Below are positions 8,150-16,741 of a DNA stretch of 64,000 nt, in pieces. Each line of letters starts with the position of its first letter. The first letter of the stretch is position 1. The position numbers were made by a program, and so were the translations under genes. The notes under the pieces are model-generated. The model saw only the letters and a list, made by a program, of their open reading frames with translations. It was not told where the DNA came from and ran no database searches. The stretch comes from Arthrobacter sp. Edens01 (GTDB lineage Bacteria; Actinomycetota; Actinomycetes; Actinomycetales; Micrococcaceae). The stretch covers positions 790,290 through 854,289 of the forward strand of contig NZ_LKIU01000005.1 of NCBI RefSeq assembly GCF_001307035.1. Reading direction: 5' to 3'.

Positions 8150-8196
8150 TACAGGCCCACGGACGGGCCTCGTAGTTATCGCCCAATCACGGAGGA
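8150..8196 (+). promoter_or_regulatory. Two predicted CsrA-binding sites in the flagellin mRNA leader
   Basis: Site 1 is a hairpin: AGGCCC (8153-8158) pairs with GGGCCT (8165-8170), extended by UAC/GUA with one bulge, and the six-base loop ACGGAC holds the CsrA core ANGGA. Site 2 is ACGGA at 8189-8193, overlapping the Shine-Dalgarno GGAGGA (8191-8196). The GGA cores are 30 nt apart, within bridging distance for a CsrA dimer. This is the architecture known for Bacillus subtilis hag. Binding itself is inferred. Confidence 0.7.
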
Positions 8197-8203
8197 ATTC
8201 ATC

Positions 8204-9085
8204 ATGGGTTTCACAATTGCAACTAACACCTCTTCGCTCAACGCGATGCGTAACCTGACCCTGAACCAGACGGCTCAGTCCAAGTCGGTGGAGCGTCTCT
8301 CCAGCGGCCTGCGCATCAACCGTGCAGCTGACGACGCAGCCGGCCTGGCCATCTCCGAAGGTCTGAAGAACCAGATCTCCGGTCTGACCGTCGCCGGCCG
8401 CAACGCTCAGGACGGCATTAGCCTGGTCCAGACCGCTGAAGGTGCCCTGACCGAGGTCCACAACATCCTGAACCGTGTTCGTGACCTGGCTGTGCAGGCC
8501 TCGAATGATACGAACAACGAGGATTCCCGCGGAGCAATCCAGAAGGAAATCACCGCACTTGGTTCTGAACTGGAACGTATCGCTAAGAGCACGAACTTCA
8601 ACGGCATCGACCTGCTGACCGAAGAAGCAGCCGGTGCTCCGCTGAAGATTCAGGTCGGTGCCAACGGTGGTACAACCGACGCCGCACTGAACGAGATCGA
8701 AGTCAACCTGGCTAACATTGAGGCAGTTGCTACGGCTGTCAAAGATATCGCTATTCAGACATTTACTGACGGTGCTCCGACAATGACCTCTGCTGCCAGC
8801 CAGACTGCGGCATCCGAAGCCATTGTCACGCTCGACGCGCAGATCAACAATGTCTCCACGGCCCGCGCAGATCTGGGTGCACAGCAGAACCGCCTCGAGT
8901 CCACCGCACGCTCCATCGCGGTCTCGGTCGAGAACCTCTCCGCTGCCAACTCCCGCATCCGCGACACCGACATGGCTACGGAAATGGGTAACTTCACCAA
9001 GTCCCAGATCCTGTCCAACGCTGCCACGGCAATGCTGGCCCAGGCCAACCAGATGAACTCCGGCGTTATGCAGCTCCTGCAGTAA
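8204..9085 (+). CDS. fliC: Flagellin
   Basis: 293 residues, a compact flagellin made of the conserved D0/D1 regions with a short central part (~150-200). The N-terminus has NTSSLNAMRNLTLNQTAQSK and ERLSSGLRINRAADDAAGLA; the C-terminus has VENLSAANSRIRDTDMATEM and ends LAQANQMNSGVMQLLQ. It is the filament subunit, exported by the type III apparatus. The ribosome site GGAGGA is 7 nt from ATG, and translation is predicted to be repressed by CsrA there. Transcription is from a sigma-28-type promoter at 8115-8142. It is the only flagellin in the window. A long inverted repeat follows at 9145-9214. Confidence 0.97.
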   Translation: MGFTIATNTSSLNAMRNLTLNQTAQSKSVERLSSGLRINRAADDAAGLAISEGLKNQISGLTVAGRNAQDGISLVQTAEGALTEVHNILNRVRDLAVQASNDTNNEDSRGAIQKEITALGSELERIAKSTNFNGIDLLTEEAAGAPLKIQVGANGGTTDAALNEIEVNLANIEAVATAVKDIAIQTFTDGAPTMTSAASQTAASEAIVTLDAQINNVSTARADLGAQQNRLESTARSIAVSVENLSAANSRIRDTDMATEMGNFTKSQILSNAATAMLAQANQMNSGVMQLLQ

Positions 9086-9144
9086 TAACGGAATCATCGG
9101 CGGGAATCCCTCGGCTGCACCGCACCAGCAGTAACCGCTTGACC

Positions 9145-9214
9145 GGCAGGGAATGGGCTGACGGGAAAAGAATGACTTGGACCTCACACTTTTCCCGTCA
9201 GCCCATTCCCTGCC
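9145..9214 (+). terminator. 26-bp perfect inverted repeat after fliC
   Basis: Arms 9145-9170 and 9189-9214 are perfectly complementary around an 18-nt loop. No T tract follows, although AAAAG/CTTTT closes the loop end. It is placed between fliC and fliD, where a strong stop or a 3'-stabilising structure for the abundant flagellin mRNA would be expected. Confidence 0.8.
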
Positions 9215-9328
9215 TGCGGCGTTTTATCCGGCTACGGCCAGCGGTCCCATTTTCAGCAGAACCACACCGGCATTTTCCCTCCGCAGCAGCGGGTCAGAAC
9301 CTGAGGGAAACGTACAAGGAGCATTCGC

Positions 9329-10669
9329 ATGGCGCTAGGCATCGACGGACTGATCAGCGGAATCGAAACTTCCGCGATGATCAAGCAGCTTATGCAGATC
9401 GAAGCACGCCCCCAGACCCTGCTCAAGAACAAGGTCTCCACCACTCAGAGTTTCGTGACGGCGCTGCAGAACCTTAACACCAAGATTGCTTCCCTGACGG
9501 AAGCTGCCGGAAAGACTGCAAAGCCCGCAGGCACGGACCTGTTCAAGGCCAGCACGACTTCGGACAAAGTCACGGCCACCACGACAGCAGGCGCTGCGGC
9601 TGGTTCCCTCGACATCTCTGTCACCCAAACCGCCACCGCTCAGGTTTCGCTCTCCGCGGCCCTGGCTGCCTGGCCGTCCAACAGCGTGCTCGCGATCTCT
9701 GCCAATGGCACCGTTACATCGTTCGACACCACGGACAAGTCCCTGGACCAGGTGATCAGTGAGGTTAACAAAGCCAATCTTGGTGTCACGGGTGTGAAGA
9801 TCGCCACCGGCAGTGTGGATGGCGTGCAGCAGTACCGGGTGCAGTTCACGGCGGCTAAGACCGGCTCCGAAGGCGCCTTCACGGCCAGCCTGGGCGGCAC
9901 AGACATGGACGTCCTCAAACCGGCCCAGGACGCGAAGCTGACCCTCTGGGCAGGAACGCCGGCCGCGCAGGAAATCACCTCGTCTACCAACACGTTCAAG
10001 GCACTTATGCCGGGTGTAGACGTGACCCTTGCCGTGGACACCCCTGCCAATACCGCCTTGACCATCAAAGTTGCCAGGGATGACGAAGCGATCTCCAAGG
10101 TTGCCTCGGATCTCGTGGCGAGCCTGGCCGATGCCTTCGCCTACATCAACCGCAACAGTGCCGTTACCGTGTCCACATCCTCGGGCAACACGGCCGCTTC
10201 CGGTGGCGTCTTCACCGGCGATGCGGGCATCCGGGACATCAAGCGCCAGATCATGGAAGCCGCCACTTCACCGGTGGACGGCCGGTCGCCGTCGGAAATC
10301 GGCGTGGTGATCACCAAGGACGGCACCGTTGAGTTCGATGCGGAAAAGTTCGCCGCAGCAATGGCAGCAGACCCGACTAAGACGCAGGAAACGCTGCAGA
10401 CTATTGCCGGGCGTGTTGAGGCGGCCGGCAAGGTTGCCTCCGACAAGTACGACGGCCTGCTTACCCAGCGCATCACGGGCCAGGAATCGACTATCCGGTC
10501 CCTGAACACCCAGATCGAAGACTGGGACCGCCGGCTGGCCAGCCGTGAGTCCACCCTGAAAATGATCTGGGGCAACCTCGAGGTCAAACTCAGCCAGCTG
10601 CAGAGCCAGCAGGACTGGCTAACCGGCCAGCTCGCCTCGCTGAACACCTCCAGCTCAGGAAAGAAGTGA
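9329..10669 (+). CDS. fliD: Flagellar filament cap protein FliD (HAP2)
   Basis: 446 residues. The N-terminus MALGIDGLISGIETSAMIKQ with LMQIEARPQTLLKNKVSTTQ is the FliD N-terminal domain; residues ~270-430 match the C-terminal domain, with FTGDAGIRDIKRQIMEA and a final coiled coil (ESTIRSLNTQIEDWDRRLAS). FliD forms the filament-tip cap that folds incoming flagellin. An AAGGAG ribosome site lies 7 nt before ATG. No sigma-28 box was found between fliC and fliD, so transcription may be read-through past the 9145-9214 hairpin or from an unrecognised promoter. The gene ends in a GTGA overlap with fliS. Confidence 0.95.
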   Translation: MALGIDGLISGIETSAMIKQLMQIEARPQTLLKNKVSTTQSFVTALQNLNTKIASLTEAAGKTAKPAGTDLFKASTTSDKVTATTTAGAAAGSLDISVTQTATAQVSLSAALAAWPSNSVLAISANGTVTSFDTTDKSLDQVISEVNKANLGVTGVKIATGSVDGVQQYRVQFTAAKTGSEGAFTASLGGTDMDVLKPAQDAKLTLWAGTPAAQEITSSTNTFKALMPGVDVTLAVDTPANTALTIKVARDDEAISKVASDLVASLADAFAYINRNSAVTVSTSSGNTAASGGVFTGDAGIRDIKRQIMEAATSPVDGRSPSEIGVVITKDGTVEFDAEKFAAAMAADPTKTQETLQTIAGRVEAAGKVASDKYDGLLTQRITGQESTIRSLNTQIEDWDRRLASRESTLKMIWGNLEVKLSQLQSQQDWLTGQLASLNTSSSGKK

Positions 10670-11106
10670 CCGTGAGCTACGGGCTGCAGGCCAAGCGCGC
10701 CGAATTCATCCGCGATGCCGTGATGTCGGCGTCGCCCGTGCGGCTGCTGACCATGCTGTACGACCGGATGCTGCTGGATCTCAACCGCGCTGAAGCGGCT
10801 CAGCAGGCGGGCAACTGGAACGCTGCGTCCGAGCAGCTGATCCACGCCCAGAGCATCGTAGCCGAGCTCAGCGGCACGCTGAAGGTCGACGAGTGGGAGG
10901 GCGGCGAGAACCTCCAGGCGATGTACGGCTACGTCATGAAGGCGATGGTGGAAGCCAACCTGCAGCACAGCGCCGCGATGACCCGGGAGTGCATCAACCT
11001 GCTCGAACCGCTCCGCGCGGCCTGGCACGAAGCTGCCGCCCAGCTGCCCGCCCAGGCGCCAGCCGCCGGACCAACAGGAACCGGCGGTACCCTCGGTGTC
11101 GGCTGA
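10666..11106 (+). CDS. fliS: Flagellin export chaperone FliS
   Basis: 146 residues, an all-helical FliS with the family motif SPVRLLTMLYDRMLLDLNRA and a second helix AIVAEL-type segment (AQSIVAELSGTLKVDEWEGG). FliS binds the C-terminal helix of flagellin to prevent premature polymerisation; in Bacillus it also affects the flagellin-FliW balance. GTG 10666 overlaps the fliD stop; GTG 10672 is a second possible start. The Pro/Ala/Gly-rich tail after residue ~125 is longer than in most FliS. Confidence 0.93.
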   Translation: MTVSYGLQAKRAEFIRDAVMSASPVRLLTMLYDRMLLDLNRAEAAQQAGNWNAASEQLIHAQSIVAELSGTLKVDEWEGGENLQAMYGYVMKAMVEANLQHSAAMTRECINLLEPLRAAWHEAAAQLPAQAPAAGPTGTGGTLGVG

Positions 11107-11440
11107 ACCAGCAGAAGAGTACCTGACTCCGCACCAGGAGAACCTGGAACGCTGGGATGAAGTCCTCACCCAGCTGGAGGACAACCTGGTGGCTTTTATG
11201 GACGGAACCACCGTCCTGGACCAGGCCCGCACAGTAGCCAGCGCGTGGCATCCGCCGCATGAGCTGGGCCCGCTGCCCGCCGAGCTCGCCACCCGCGCCC
11301 GGCTGCTTTCAATGGCGCAGCAGCGTGCCTACGCCCAGCTGCGCAGCGAATCCAGAATGATTCGGCAGCAGGCGGAACTTATTCGCAGCGTCCCAAGCGC
11401 ATCATCCGGCGGAGCGGTCTACCTCGACGTCGCGGGCTGA
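11096..11440 (+). CDS. Hypothetical protein in the FliT position
   Basis: 114 residues, GTG start overlapping the end of fliS by 11 bases. Predicted long helices (HQENLERWDEVLTQLEDNLV and RARLLSMAQQRAYAQLRSES) and no membrane segment. In many genomes fliD-fliS is followed by fliT, a small helical chaperone of FliD, so a FliT-like role is reasonable from position and helix content. Sequence similarity to FliT is not visible to me. It does not resemble FlgM. It ends tail to tail with the UvrA-like gene, 17 bases away and without a terminator. Confidence 0.75.
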   Translation: MSAEPAEEYLTPHQENLERWDEVLTQLEDNLVAFMDGTTVLDQARTVASAWHPPHELGPLPAELATRARLLSMAQQRAYAQLRSESRMIRQQAELIRSVPSASSGGAVYLDVAG

Positions 11441-11457
11441 CTCGCCCTTCAGGCAGC

Positions 11458-13848
11458 TCAGCCGCCGACATACGCGGCCAGATGCTCACCGGTCAGCGTT
11501 GATTGCCCGCCCACCAAATCCGCCGGCGTCCCCTCGAAGACCACCTTGCCGCCGTCGTGCCCTGCACCCGGACCCATGTCGATGATCCAGTCCGCGTGGG
11601 CCATCACCGCCTGGTGATGCTCGATCACGATCACCGACTTTCCCGAATCCACCAGCCGGTCCAGCAGTCCCAGCAGCTGCTGCACGTCGGCGAGGTGCAG
11701 TCCGGTGGTGGGTTCGTCGAGGACGTAAACATCGCCTTTCTCTGCCATCTGCGCTGCGAGCTTCAGGCGCTGGCGTTCGCCGCCGGACAGCGTCGTCAGC
11801 GGCTGGCCGAGGCTCAGGTAGCCCAGCCCCACGTCAGCGAGCCGGTCCAGGACCTTATGGGCTGCCGGGGTCTTCGCGTCGCCGTCGGCAAAAAACTCCT
11901 CCGCTTCGCTGACCGACATGGCCAGCACCTCGGCAATGTTCCGCCCGCCCAGCGTGTAGTCCAGCACAGCGGCCTGGAACCGCTTGCCCTCGCACTCCTC
12001 GCACGTGGACTCCACCGTGGCCATGACCCCCAGATCGGTGTAGATGACCCCGGCACCGTTGCAAACCGGGCACGCGCCCTCTGAGTTGGAGGAGAACAGC
12101 GCCGGCTTCACCCCGTTGGCCTTGGCGAACGCCTTGCGGATCGGTTCGAGCAGGCCCGTGTAGGTGGCCGGGTTGGACCGCCGGGACCCCTTGATCCCGC
12201 TCTGGTCAATAACGACGACGCCGTCCCGCTTCGCCACCGAACCGCGGATCAGGGAACTCTTGCCGGATCCGGCCACCCCGGTGAAGACGCAGAGGACACC
12301 GAGCGGAATGTCGACGTCGATGTCCTGCAGGTTGTTCAACGACGCACCGCGGACCTCAAGCTTCCCGGAATCGGTCCGCACGGAGTCCTTCAGCCGCGCC
12401 CGGTCATCCAGGTGTTGGCCGGTGACGGTCCCGGAAGTGCGAAGTCCGTCGAGCGTGCCCTCAAAGCAGATTTCCCCGCCGCCGGAACCTGCTCCGGGAC
12501 CGAGGTCGACTACGTGGTCGGCAATCGCAATCATTTCCGGCTTGTGCTCCACCACCAGCACGGTGTTGCCCTTGTCCCGCAGTGCGAGCAGCAGCTGGTT
12601 CATCCGCTCAATGTCGTGCGGATGCAGTCCAATGCTCGGCTCGTCGAAGATGTAGGTGACGTCCGTGAGGGAGGACCCGAGGTGCCGGATCATCTTGGTT
12701 CGCTGGGATTCGCCGCCGGACAGCGTCCCTGAAGGCCGGTCCAGCGAGAGGTAGCCGAGACCTATTTCGGTGAAGGAGTCCAGCAGGTGCTGCAGCCCGG
12801 CCAGCAGCGGAGCCACCGAAGGCTCGTCGAGTTTCCGCACCCACGCCGCCAGGTCGCTGATCTGCATTGAACACAGGTCGGCGATGTTCTTCCCCTTGAT
12901 CTTGGAGGACAGCGCCTCCTGTGCCAGCCGGGTTCCGCCGCACTCCGGGCACGTGCTGAACGTAATGGCGCGGTCCACGAAAGCCCGGATGTGCGGCTGC
13001 ATCGCCTCCCGGTCTTTGGACAGCATGGACTTCTGGATCTTCGGGATCAGCCCTTCGAAGGTGACGTTGATGCCGTCCACCTTCAGCTTGGTCGGCTCCG
13101 CATAGAGCAGAGCCTGCAGCTCCTTCTTGGTGAACTGCGCAATCGGCTTGTCCGCTGGGAAGAGTCCGGTGTTGCTGAAGATCCGCCCGTACCAGCCGTC
13201 CATGCTGTAGCCGGGGATGGTCAGTGCACCTTCCTGGATGGACTTGGAGTCGTCAAAGAGCACGGTGAGGTCGAAGTCGCTGACGTTCCCCATGCCCTCG
13301 CAGCGCGGGCACATGCCGCCCAGCCGGTTGAACGTGGCCTTCTCCGCTTTGGTCTTGCCGCCGCGTTCCACGGTGATGGCGCCGGACGCCTTCACTGAGG
13401 GAACGTTGAAGGAATAGGCGTTGGGGGAGCCGATGTGCGGATCGCCCAGCCGGCTGAAGAGGATCCGCAGCATGGCGTTGGCATCGGTGGCCGTTCCCAC
13501 GGTGGACCGCGGATTGGCGCCCATCCGCTCCTGGTCCACAATGATCGCCGTCGTGAGCCCTTCCAGGCGGTCGACGTCGGGCCGGGCCAGGTTCGGCATG
13601 AATCCCTGGACAAAGGCACTGTAGGTTTCATTGATCATCCGCTGGGAGTCGGCGGCAATGGTGGCAAAGACGAGTGAGCTCTTCCCTGAGCCGGAAACCC
13701 CGGTGAACACCGTCAGACGGCGCTTGGGAATGTCGACGCTGATGTTCTTGAGATTGTTCTCCCGCGCCCCAAGAACCTGGATCAGTCCGTGGCTGTCCGC
13801 CGGATGAACGGCATCGTGCTGTGTTGCCGGGTCCGTTGCCGTGCTCAT
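11458..13848 (-). CDS. UvrA-like ABC-family ATPase (short, DrrC-type)
   Basis: 796 residues, shorter than housekeeping UvrA (~950-980). Both nucleotide-binding units are complete: Walker A TGVSGSGKSS (residues 49-58) and TGVAGSGKSS; signatures LSGGESQRTK and LSGGERQRLK; Walker B ends DEPSIGLHPHD and DEPTTGLHLAD. Zinc-binding patterns include CPRCEG, CPECGGTRL and CPVCNGAG with CEECEGKRF. Length and layout fit the UvrA-like group that includes DrrC, the daunorubicin-resistance protein of Streptomyces peucetius, rather than the repair UvrA. It is presumed to act on DNA lesions or drug-DNA complexes. It interrupts the flagellar locus on the opposite strand and has no evident flagellar role. Confidence 0.88.
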   Translation of the reverse strand: MSTATDPATQHDAVHPADSHGLIQVLGARENNLKNISVDIPKRRLTVFTGVSGSGKSSLVFATIAADSQRMINETYSAFVQGFMPNLARPDVDRLEGLTTAIIVDQERMGANPRSTVGTATDANAMLRILFSRLGDPHIGSPNAYSFNVPSVKASGAITVERGGKTKAEKATFNRLGGMCPRCEGMGNVSDFDLTVLFDDSKSIQEGALTIPGYSMDGWYGRIFSNTGLFPADKPIAQFTKKELQALLYAEPTKLKVDGINVTFEGLIPKIQKSMLSKDREAMQPHIRAFVDRAITFSTCPECGGTRLAQEALSSKIKGKNIADLCSMQISDLAAWVRKLDEPSVAPLLAGLQHLLDSFTEIGLGYLSLDRPSGTLSGGESQRTKMIRHLGSSLTDVTYIFDEPSIGLHPHDIERMNQLLLALRDKGNTVLVVEHKPEMIAIADHVVDLGPGAGSGGGEICFEGTLDGLRTSGTVTGQHLDDRARLKDSVRTDSGKLEVRGASLNNLQDIDVDIPLGVLCVFTGVAGSGKSSLIRGSVAKRDGVVVIDQSGIKGSRRSNPATYTGLLEPIRKAFAKANGVKPALFSSNSEGACPVCNGAGVIYTDLGVMATVESTCEECEGKRFQAAVLDYTLGGRNIAEVLAMSVSEAEEFFADGDAKTPAAHKVLDRLADVGLGYLSLGQPLTTLSGGERQRLKLAAQMAEKGDVYVLDEPTTGLHLADVQQLLGLLDRLVDSGKSVIVIEHHQAVMAHADWIIDMGPGAGHDGGKVVFEGTPADLVGGQSTLTGEHLAAYVGG

Positions 13849-13979
13849 GGTTTCTCCTCGGGGCGAGCTGTGGTTTGAAGTGCCACGTTACCGGGGCCCG
13901 GGAAACTGCGCTTCTCCAAACCTGATCCGTTTTCTACTTACTCCAGGAATCGGAAATACCTATGTCCCCACCGAAAGTA

Positions 13980-14007
13980 CTTACACTCGCCGTCAAGCCG
14001 CCGATAA
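13980..14007 (+). promoter_or_regulatory. Sigma-28-type promoter of the flgB operon
   Basis: CTTACA (13980-13985), 14-nt spacer, GCCGATAA (14000-14007), an exact match to the classical FliA -10. It is 79 bases upstream of the flgB start and lies in the 238-bp gap behind the divergent UvrA-like gene. Confidence 0.88.
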
Positions 14008-14086
14008 CCAACAGTGAGCATGGATAGCTCAATTAACAGGCCACGGATAGGCCGCTCTGTTCCCCCATAAGAAGCGGGTTTTCCCT

Positions 14087-14431
14087 GTGTTCGACTCCGT
14101 GTCCTCGGTGGCGCTGCAAAGCGCTTTGAATGGCCTGTCCCTGCGGCAGCGCGCCATCGCCAACAACATCGCAAACGTGAACACCCCCGGCTATCACGCC
14201 CAGCGGGTGAGCTTCGAAGACGCCCTGGCCAAGTCGGTCAAGGCCGGAAGCAAGTCCTTCACGGAGTCTGCCACCGCCCGGTCGCTCGAACCGACCCGCC
14301 TGGATGGTTCCAACGTCAATCTGGACACCGAAACGCTGTCCAACATCGACACCGTCCTGCGGTTCCAGTTCGCTTCCCAGGCCGTTGGCGGAGAAGCCAA
14401 CTCGCTCCGCACCGCCATGAGGACCCAGTAA
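14087..14431 (+). CDS. flgB: Flagellar proximal rod protein FlgB
   Basis: 114 residues, with the rod-protein N-terminal motif QRAIANNIANVNTPGYHAQR and a C-terminal helix ending RTAMRTQ. FlgB is a proximal rod subunit above the MS ring, exported by the type III system. GTG start with only a weak upstream GAAG. It opens a long operon whose genes mostly overlap by 1-4 bases, starting with flgC (ATG overlapping the stop TAATG). Confidence 0.95.
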   Translation: MFDSVSSVALQSALNGLSLRQRAIANNIANVNTPGYHAQRVSFEDALAKSVKAGSKSFTESATARSLEPTRLDGSNVNLDTETLSNIDTVLRFQFASQAVGGEANSLRTAMRTQ

Positions 14432-14823
14432 TGACATTTGACGCCATCGGCATTGCCGGCACATCCCTGACCGTCCACCGCAAGTGGCTGGACGCTGTCT
14501 CGGACAACCTCGCCAACATGAACAACGCCTCCTCCACCGACGGCGCTGCCTTCCAGGCCCGGTACGTGGTCGCCAGGGAAGGCGCCGCCAACACCGGCGT
14601 GTACGTCTCCGGTGTTGAATACGGTGACGCCGAGGGCCGGATGGTCCACGAACCCAACCATGCCCTCGCCGATGAAAACGGATACGTCCGCTACCCGGAC
14701 ATCGATATGGCCGAACAGATGAGCGCCCTGATCATGGCGCAGCGCGGCTACGAGGCGAATGCCGCCGTCGTTGACCGTGCCAAGGCCACCTACGAAGCTG
14801 CTCTCCAGATTGGACGCTCCTAA
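14431..14823 (+). CDS. flgC: Flagellar proximal rod protein FlgC
   Basis: 130 residues, with GTSLTVHRKWLDAVSDNLAN near the N-terminus (the axial-protein motif) and the FlgC-type C-terminus NGYVRYPDIDMAEQMSALIM followed by AQRGYEANAAVVDRAK. It is a proximal rod subunit. Start and stop overlap flgB and fliE by one base each, indicating translational coupling. Confidence 0.95.
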   Translation: MTFDAIGIAGTSLTVHRKWLDAVSDNLANMNNASSTDGAAFQARYVVAREGAANTGVYVSGVEYGDAEGRMVHEPNHALADENGYVRYPDIDMAEQMSALIMAQRGYEANAAVVDRAKATYEAALQIGRS

Positions 14824-15131
14824 TGCCCGTTCCCGCAGTCGGCGCCGTTGCCGGAACCCTGCCCACCGCATACATCGAGAACACCGCACCGGCCGTCCCG
14901 GCTACGGACGGTTCAGGTTTCGCGACCCAGCTCGCCGGTGCCGTCGACAACGCGCAGCAGCTCTCCTCCGCCTCAAAGGAACTGGCCGTCAAGGCCGTCA
15001 CCGGGGACCTGGATGACATCCACGCAGCCACGATCGCCTCCACGCGTGCCTCGGTCACGCTGGAACTGGTCGCCGCCGTGCGCAACAAGAGCGTTGACGC
15101 GTTCAACGAGATCATGCGGATGCAGGCCTAA
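14823..15131 (+). CDS. fliE: Flagellar hook-basal body complex protein FliE
   Basis: 102 residues, normal length. The conserved C-terminal half is present: VTGDLDDIHAATIASTRASV and the end VRNKSVDAFNEIMRMQA, where most FliE proteins have AYQEIMRMQV. FliE links the MS ring to the rod and helps gate export. Overlaps flgC and fliF by one base. Confidence 0.94.
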   Translation: MPVPAVGAVAGTLPTAYIENTAPAVPATDGSGFATQLAGAVDNAQQLSSASKELAVKAVTGDLDDIHAATIASTRASVTLELVAAVRNKSVDAFNEIMRMQA

Positions 15132-16741
15132 TGACACAGGTGAACGCGGCATTTGGCCGTTTGGGAAAAACCATCAGCCAGTTCACCTTGGCGCAGAAGA
15201 CTCTTGCGCTGATTGGGATCGCTGTCCTGGCACTCGGGATCTTCGCGCTGGCCAGCTGGGCCACCAAGCCCTCCTTCACTCCGCTGTTCTCCGGGCTGCA
15301 GCCCGGAGACGCCAACAGCATTGTTGAGCAGCTGCAGGCCGACGGCGTTCCCTACGAGATCGCCGGCGGCGGAAGCACCATCATGGTGCCCGAGCAGAAC
15401 GTATACGACCAGCGGCTTAAGGCCGCCGGTGCCGGGCTGCCCGCGTCCTCCACCGGGGGCTACTCCCTGCTCGATGACATGGGCGTGACTTCCTCCGAGT
15501 TCCAGCAGTCCGTGACCTACAAGCGGGCGCTGGAAGGCGAACTCGCCAAGACGATTGGTGCGCTCAACGGTGTGAAGACAGCTTCCGTGCAGCTGGCAAT
15601 TCCGGAAGACACCGTCTTCGTCTCGGAAAAAGTTGACCCAACCGCCTCGGTCTTCATCGACACAGAGAACGGTGTGACGCTCAGCGGTGACCAGGTTCAG
15701 GCAATCGTCCACCTCACCTCTGCCGCCATCGACGGCATGAAAGCCACCAACGTGGCAGTCATCGACTCAGCCGGAACCGTGCTCTCCGCCGTCGGCGTGG
15801 GAGCCACCGGGTCGGCTGACAAACAGGCCACCGACTACGAACAGCGAATTGCAGCTTCCATCCAGGGCATGCTGGACCAGGTTGTGGGACCGGGCAACGC
15901 CACTGTGGCTGTTGCGGCGGACATGAGCTACGAATCCGCCAACCGCGTGGAGGAAACCTTCACCAACCCGGCCGGGAACCCCGCACTGAACGAAGCCACC
16001 ACCACCGAGGAATACACCGGCGGCGGAGCAGGCAACACGGCCGCGGGCATCCTTGGCCCGGACAACATCGCCGTTCCGGACGGAGACGGCGACGACGGCG
16101 CGTACACCTCTGAATCCACCACGAAGAACAACGCCGTGAACAAGGTGACCGAGACCCGGGAAATCCCGGCCGGTGCCCTCAACCGGCAGACCGTCTCCGT
16201 GGCACTGAACTCAGCAACCGCAGCAGGCATGAACGTCGCGGACATCCGCGCCCTGGTTACCAACGCCGCCGGCATCAACGTGGCACGCGGCGATGAACTC
16301 ACCGTGGAAATGGTGGCCTTCAACGCCAGTGGCGCCGAAGCAGCCCAGGAAGCGCTGGCCGCGGCAGACGCCGCAGCCGAAGCCGAACGCCGGGCCGAGC
16401 TGGTGCGGATGGGAATCCTGGCAGCCGGCATTGTCGCCATCGTCATCCTGGCCCTCGTGGCCTACGCCATGCGCTCACGCCGGCAGAACCGCCAGGCCGT
16501 GGACATTGGCATCCTGCCGGAACTCGATCCCCTTGCCCCGCCGGCCGGCCTGGCCATGATTGGCCAGGACCAGGGACGGACCGCCCTGGAGCCGCCGGTT
16601 GACACGGCCTCACTGCGGATCGTGGCGAACGCGGCGGACTCCGAGCGCAAACTCGAAGAACTTGACCACCTGGCACTGCAGGACCCGGTCCGTACCGCGG
16701 ACTATCTGCGCAACTTCATGGATGAGGGGCAGCGGGTATGA
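15131..16741 (+). CDS. fliF: Flagellar MS-ring protein FliF
   Basis: 536 residues. A first membrane helix (~22-44, TLALIGIAVLALGIFALASW), ring-building motifs (LFSGLQPGDANSIVEQLQAD, YSLLDDMGVTSSEFQQSVTY), an Asp/Gly-rich periplasmic-type loop (~300-330), and a second helix (~430-450) followed by a cytoplasmic tail that docks FliG. It forms the MS ring in the cytoplasmic membrane around which the motor assembles. The final four bases overlap fliG. Confidence 0.96.
   Translation: MTQVNAAFGRLGKTISQFTLAQKTLALIGIAVLALGIFALASWATKPSFTPLFSGLQPGDANSIVEQLQADGVPYEIAGGGSTIMVPEQNVYDQRLKAAGAGLPASSTGGYSLLDDMGVTSSEFQQSVTYKRALEGELAKTIGALNGVKTASVQLAIPEDTVFVSEKVDPTASVFIDTENGVTLSGDQVQAIVHLTSAAIDGMKATNVAVIDSAGTVLSAVGVGATGSADKQATDYEQRIAASIQGMLDQVVGPGNATVAVAADMSYESANRVEETFTNPAGNPALNEATTTEEYTGGGAGNTAAGILGPDNIAVPDGDGDDGAYTSESTTKNNAVNKVTETREIPAGALNRQTVSVALNSATAAGMNVADIRALVTNAAGINVARGDELTVEMVAFNASGAEAAQEALAAADAAAEAERRAELVRMGILAAGIVAIVILALVAYAMRSRRQNRQAVDIGILPELDPLAPPAGLAMIGQDQGRTALEPPVDTASLRIVANAADSERKLEELDHLALQDPVRTADYLRNFMDEGQRV

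Noticed and set aside
8084..9187. 367-residue minus-strand frame
   Set aside because: Antisense of fliC and of its promoter/leader.
13930..14086. A longer flgB start upstream of 14087
   Set aside because: The region contains the sigma-28 promoter and no in-frame start giving a rod-protein N-terminus.
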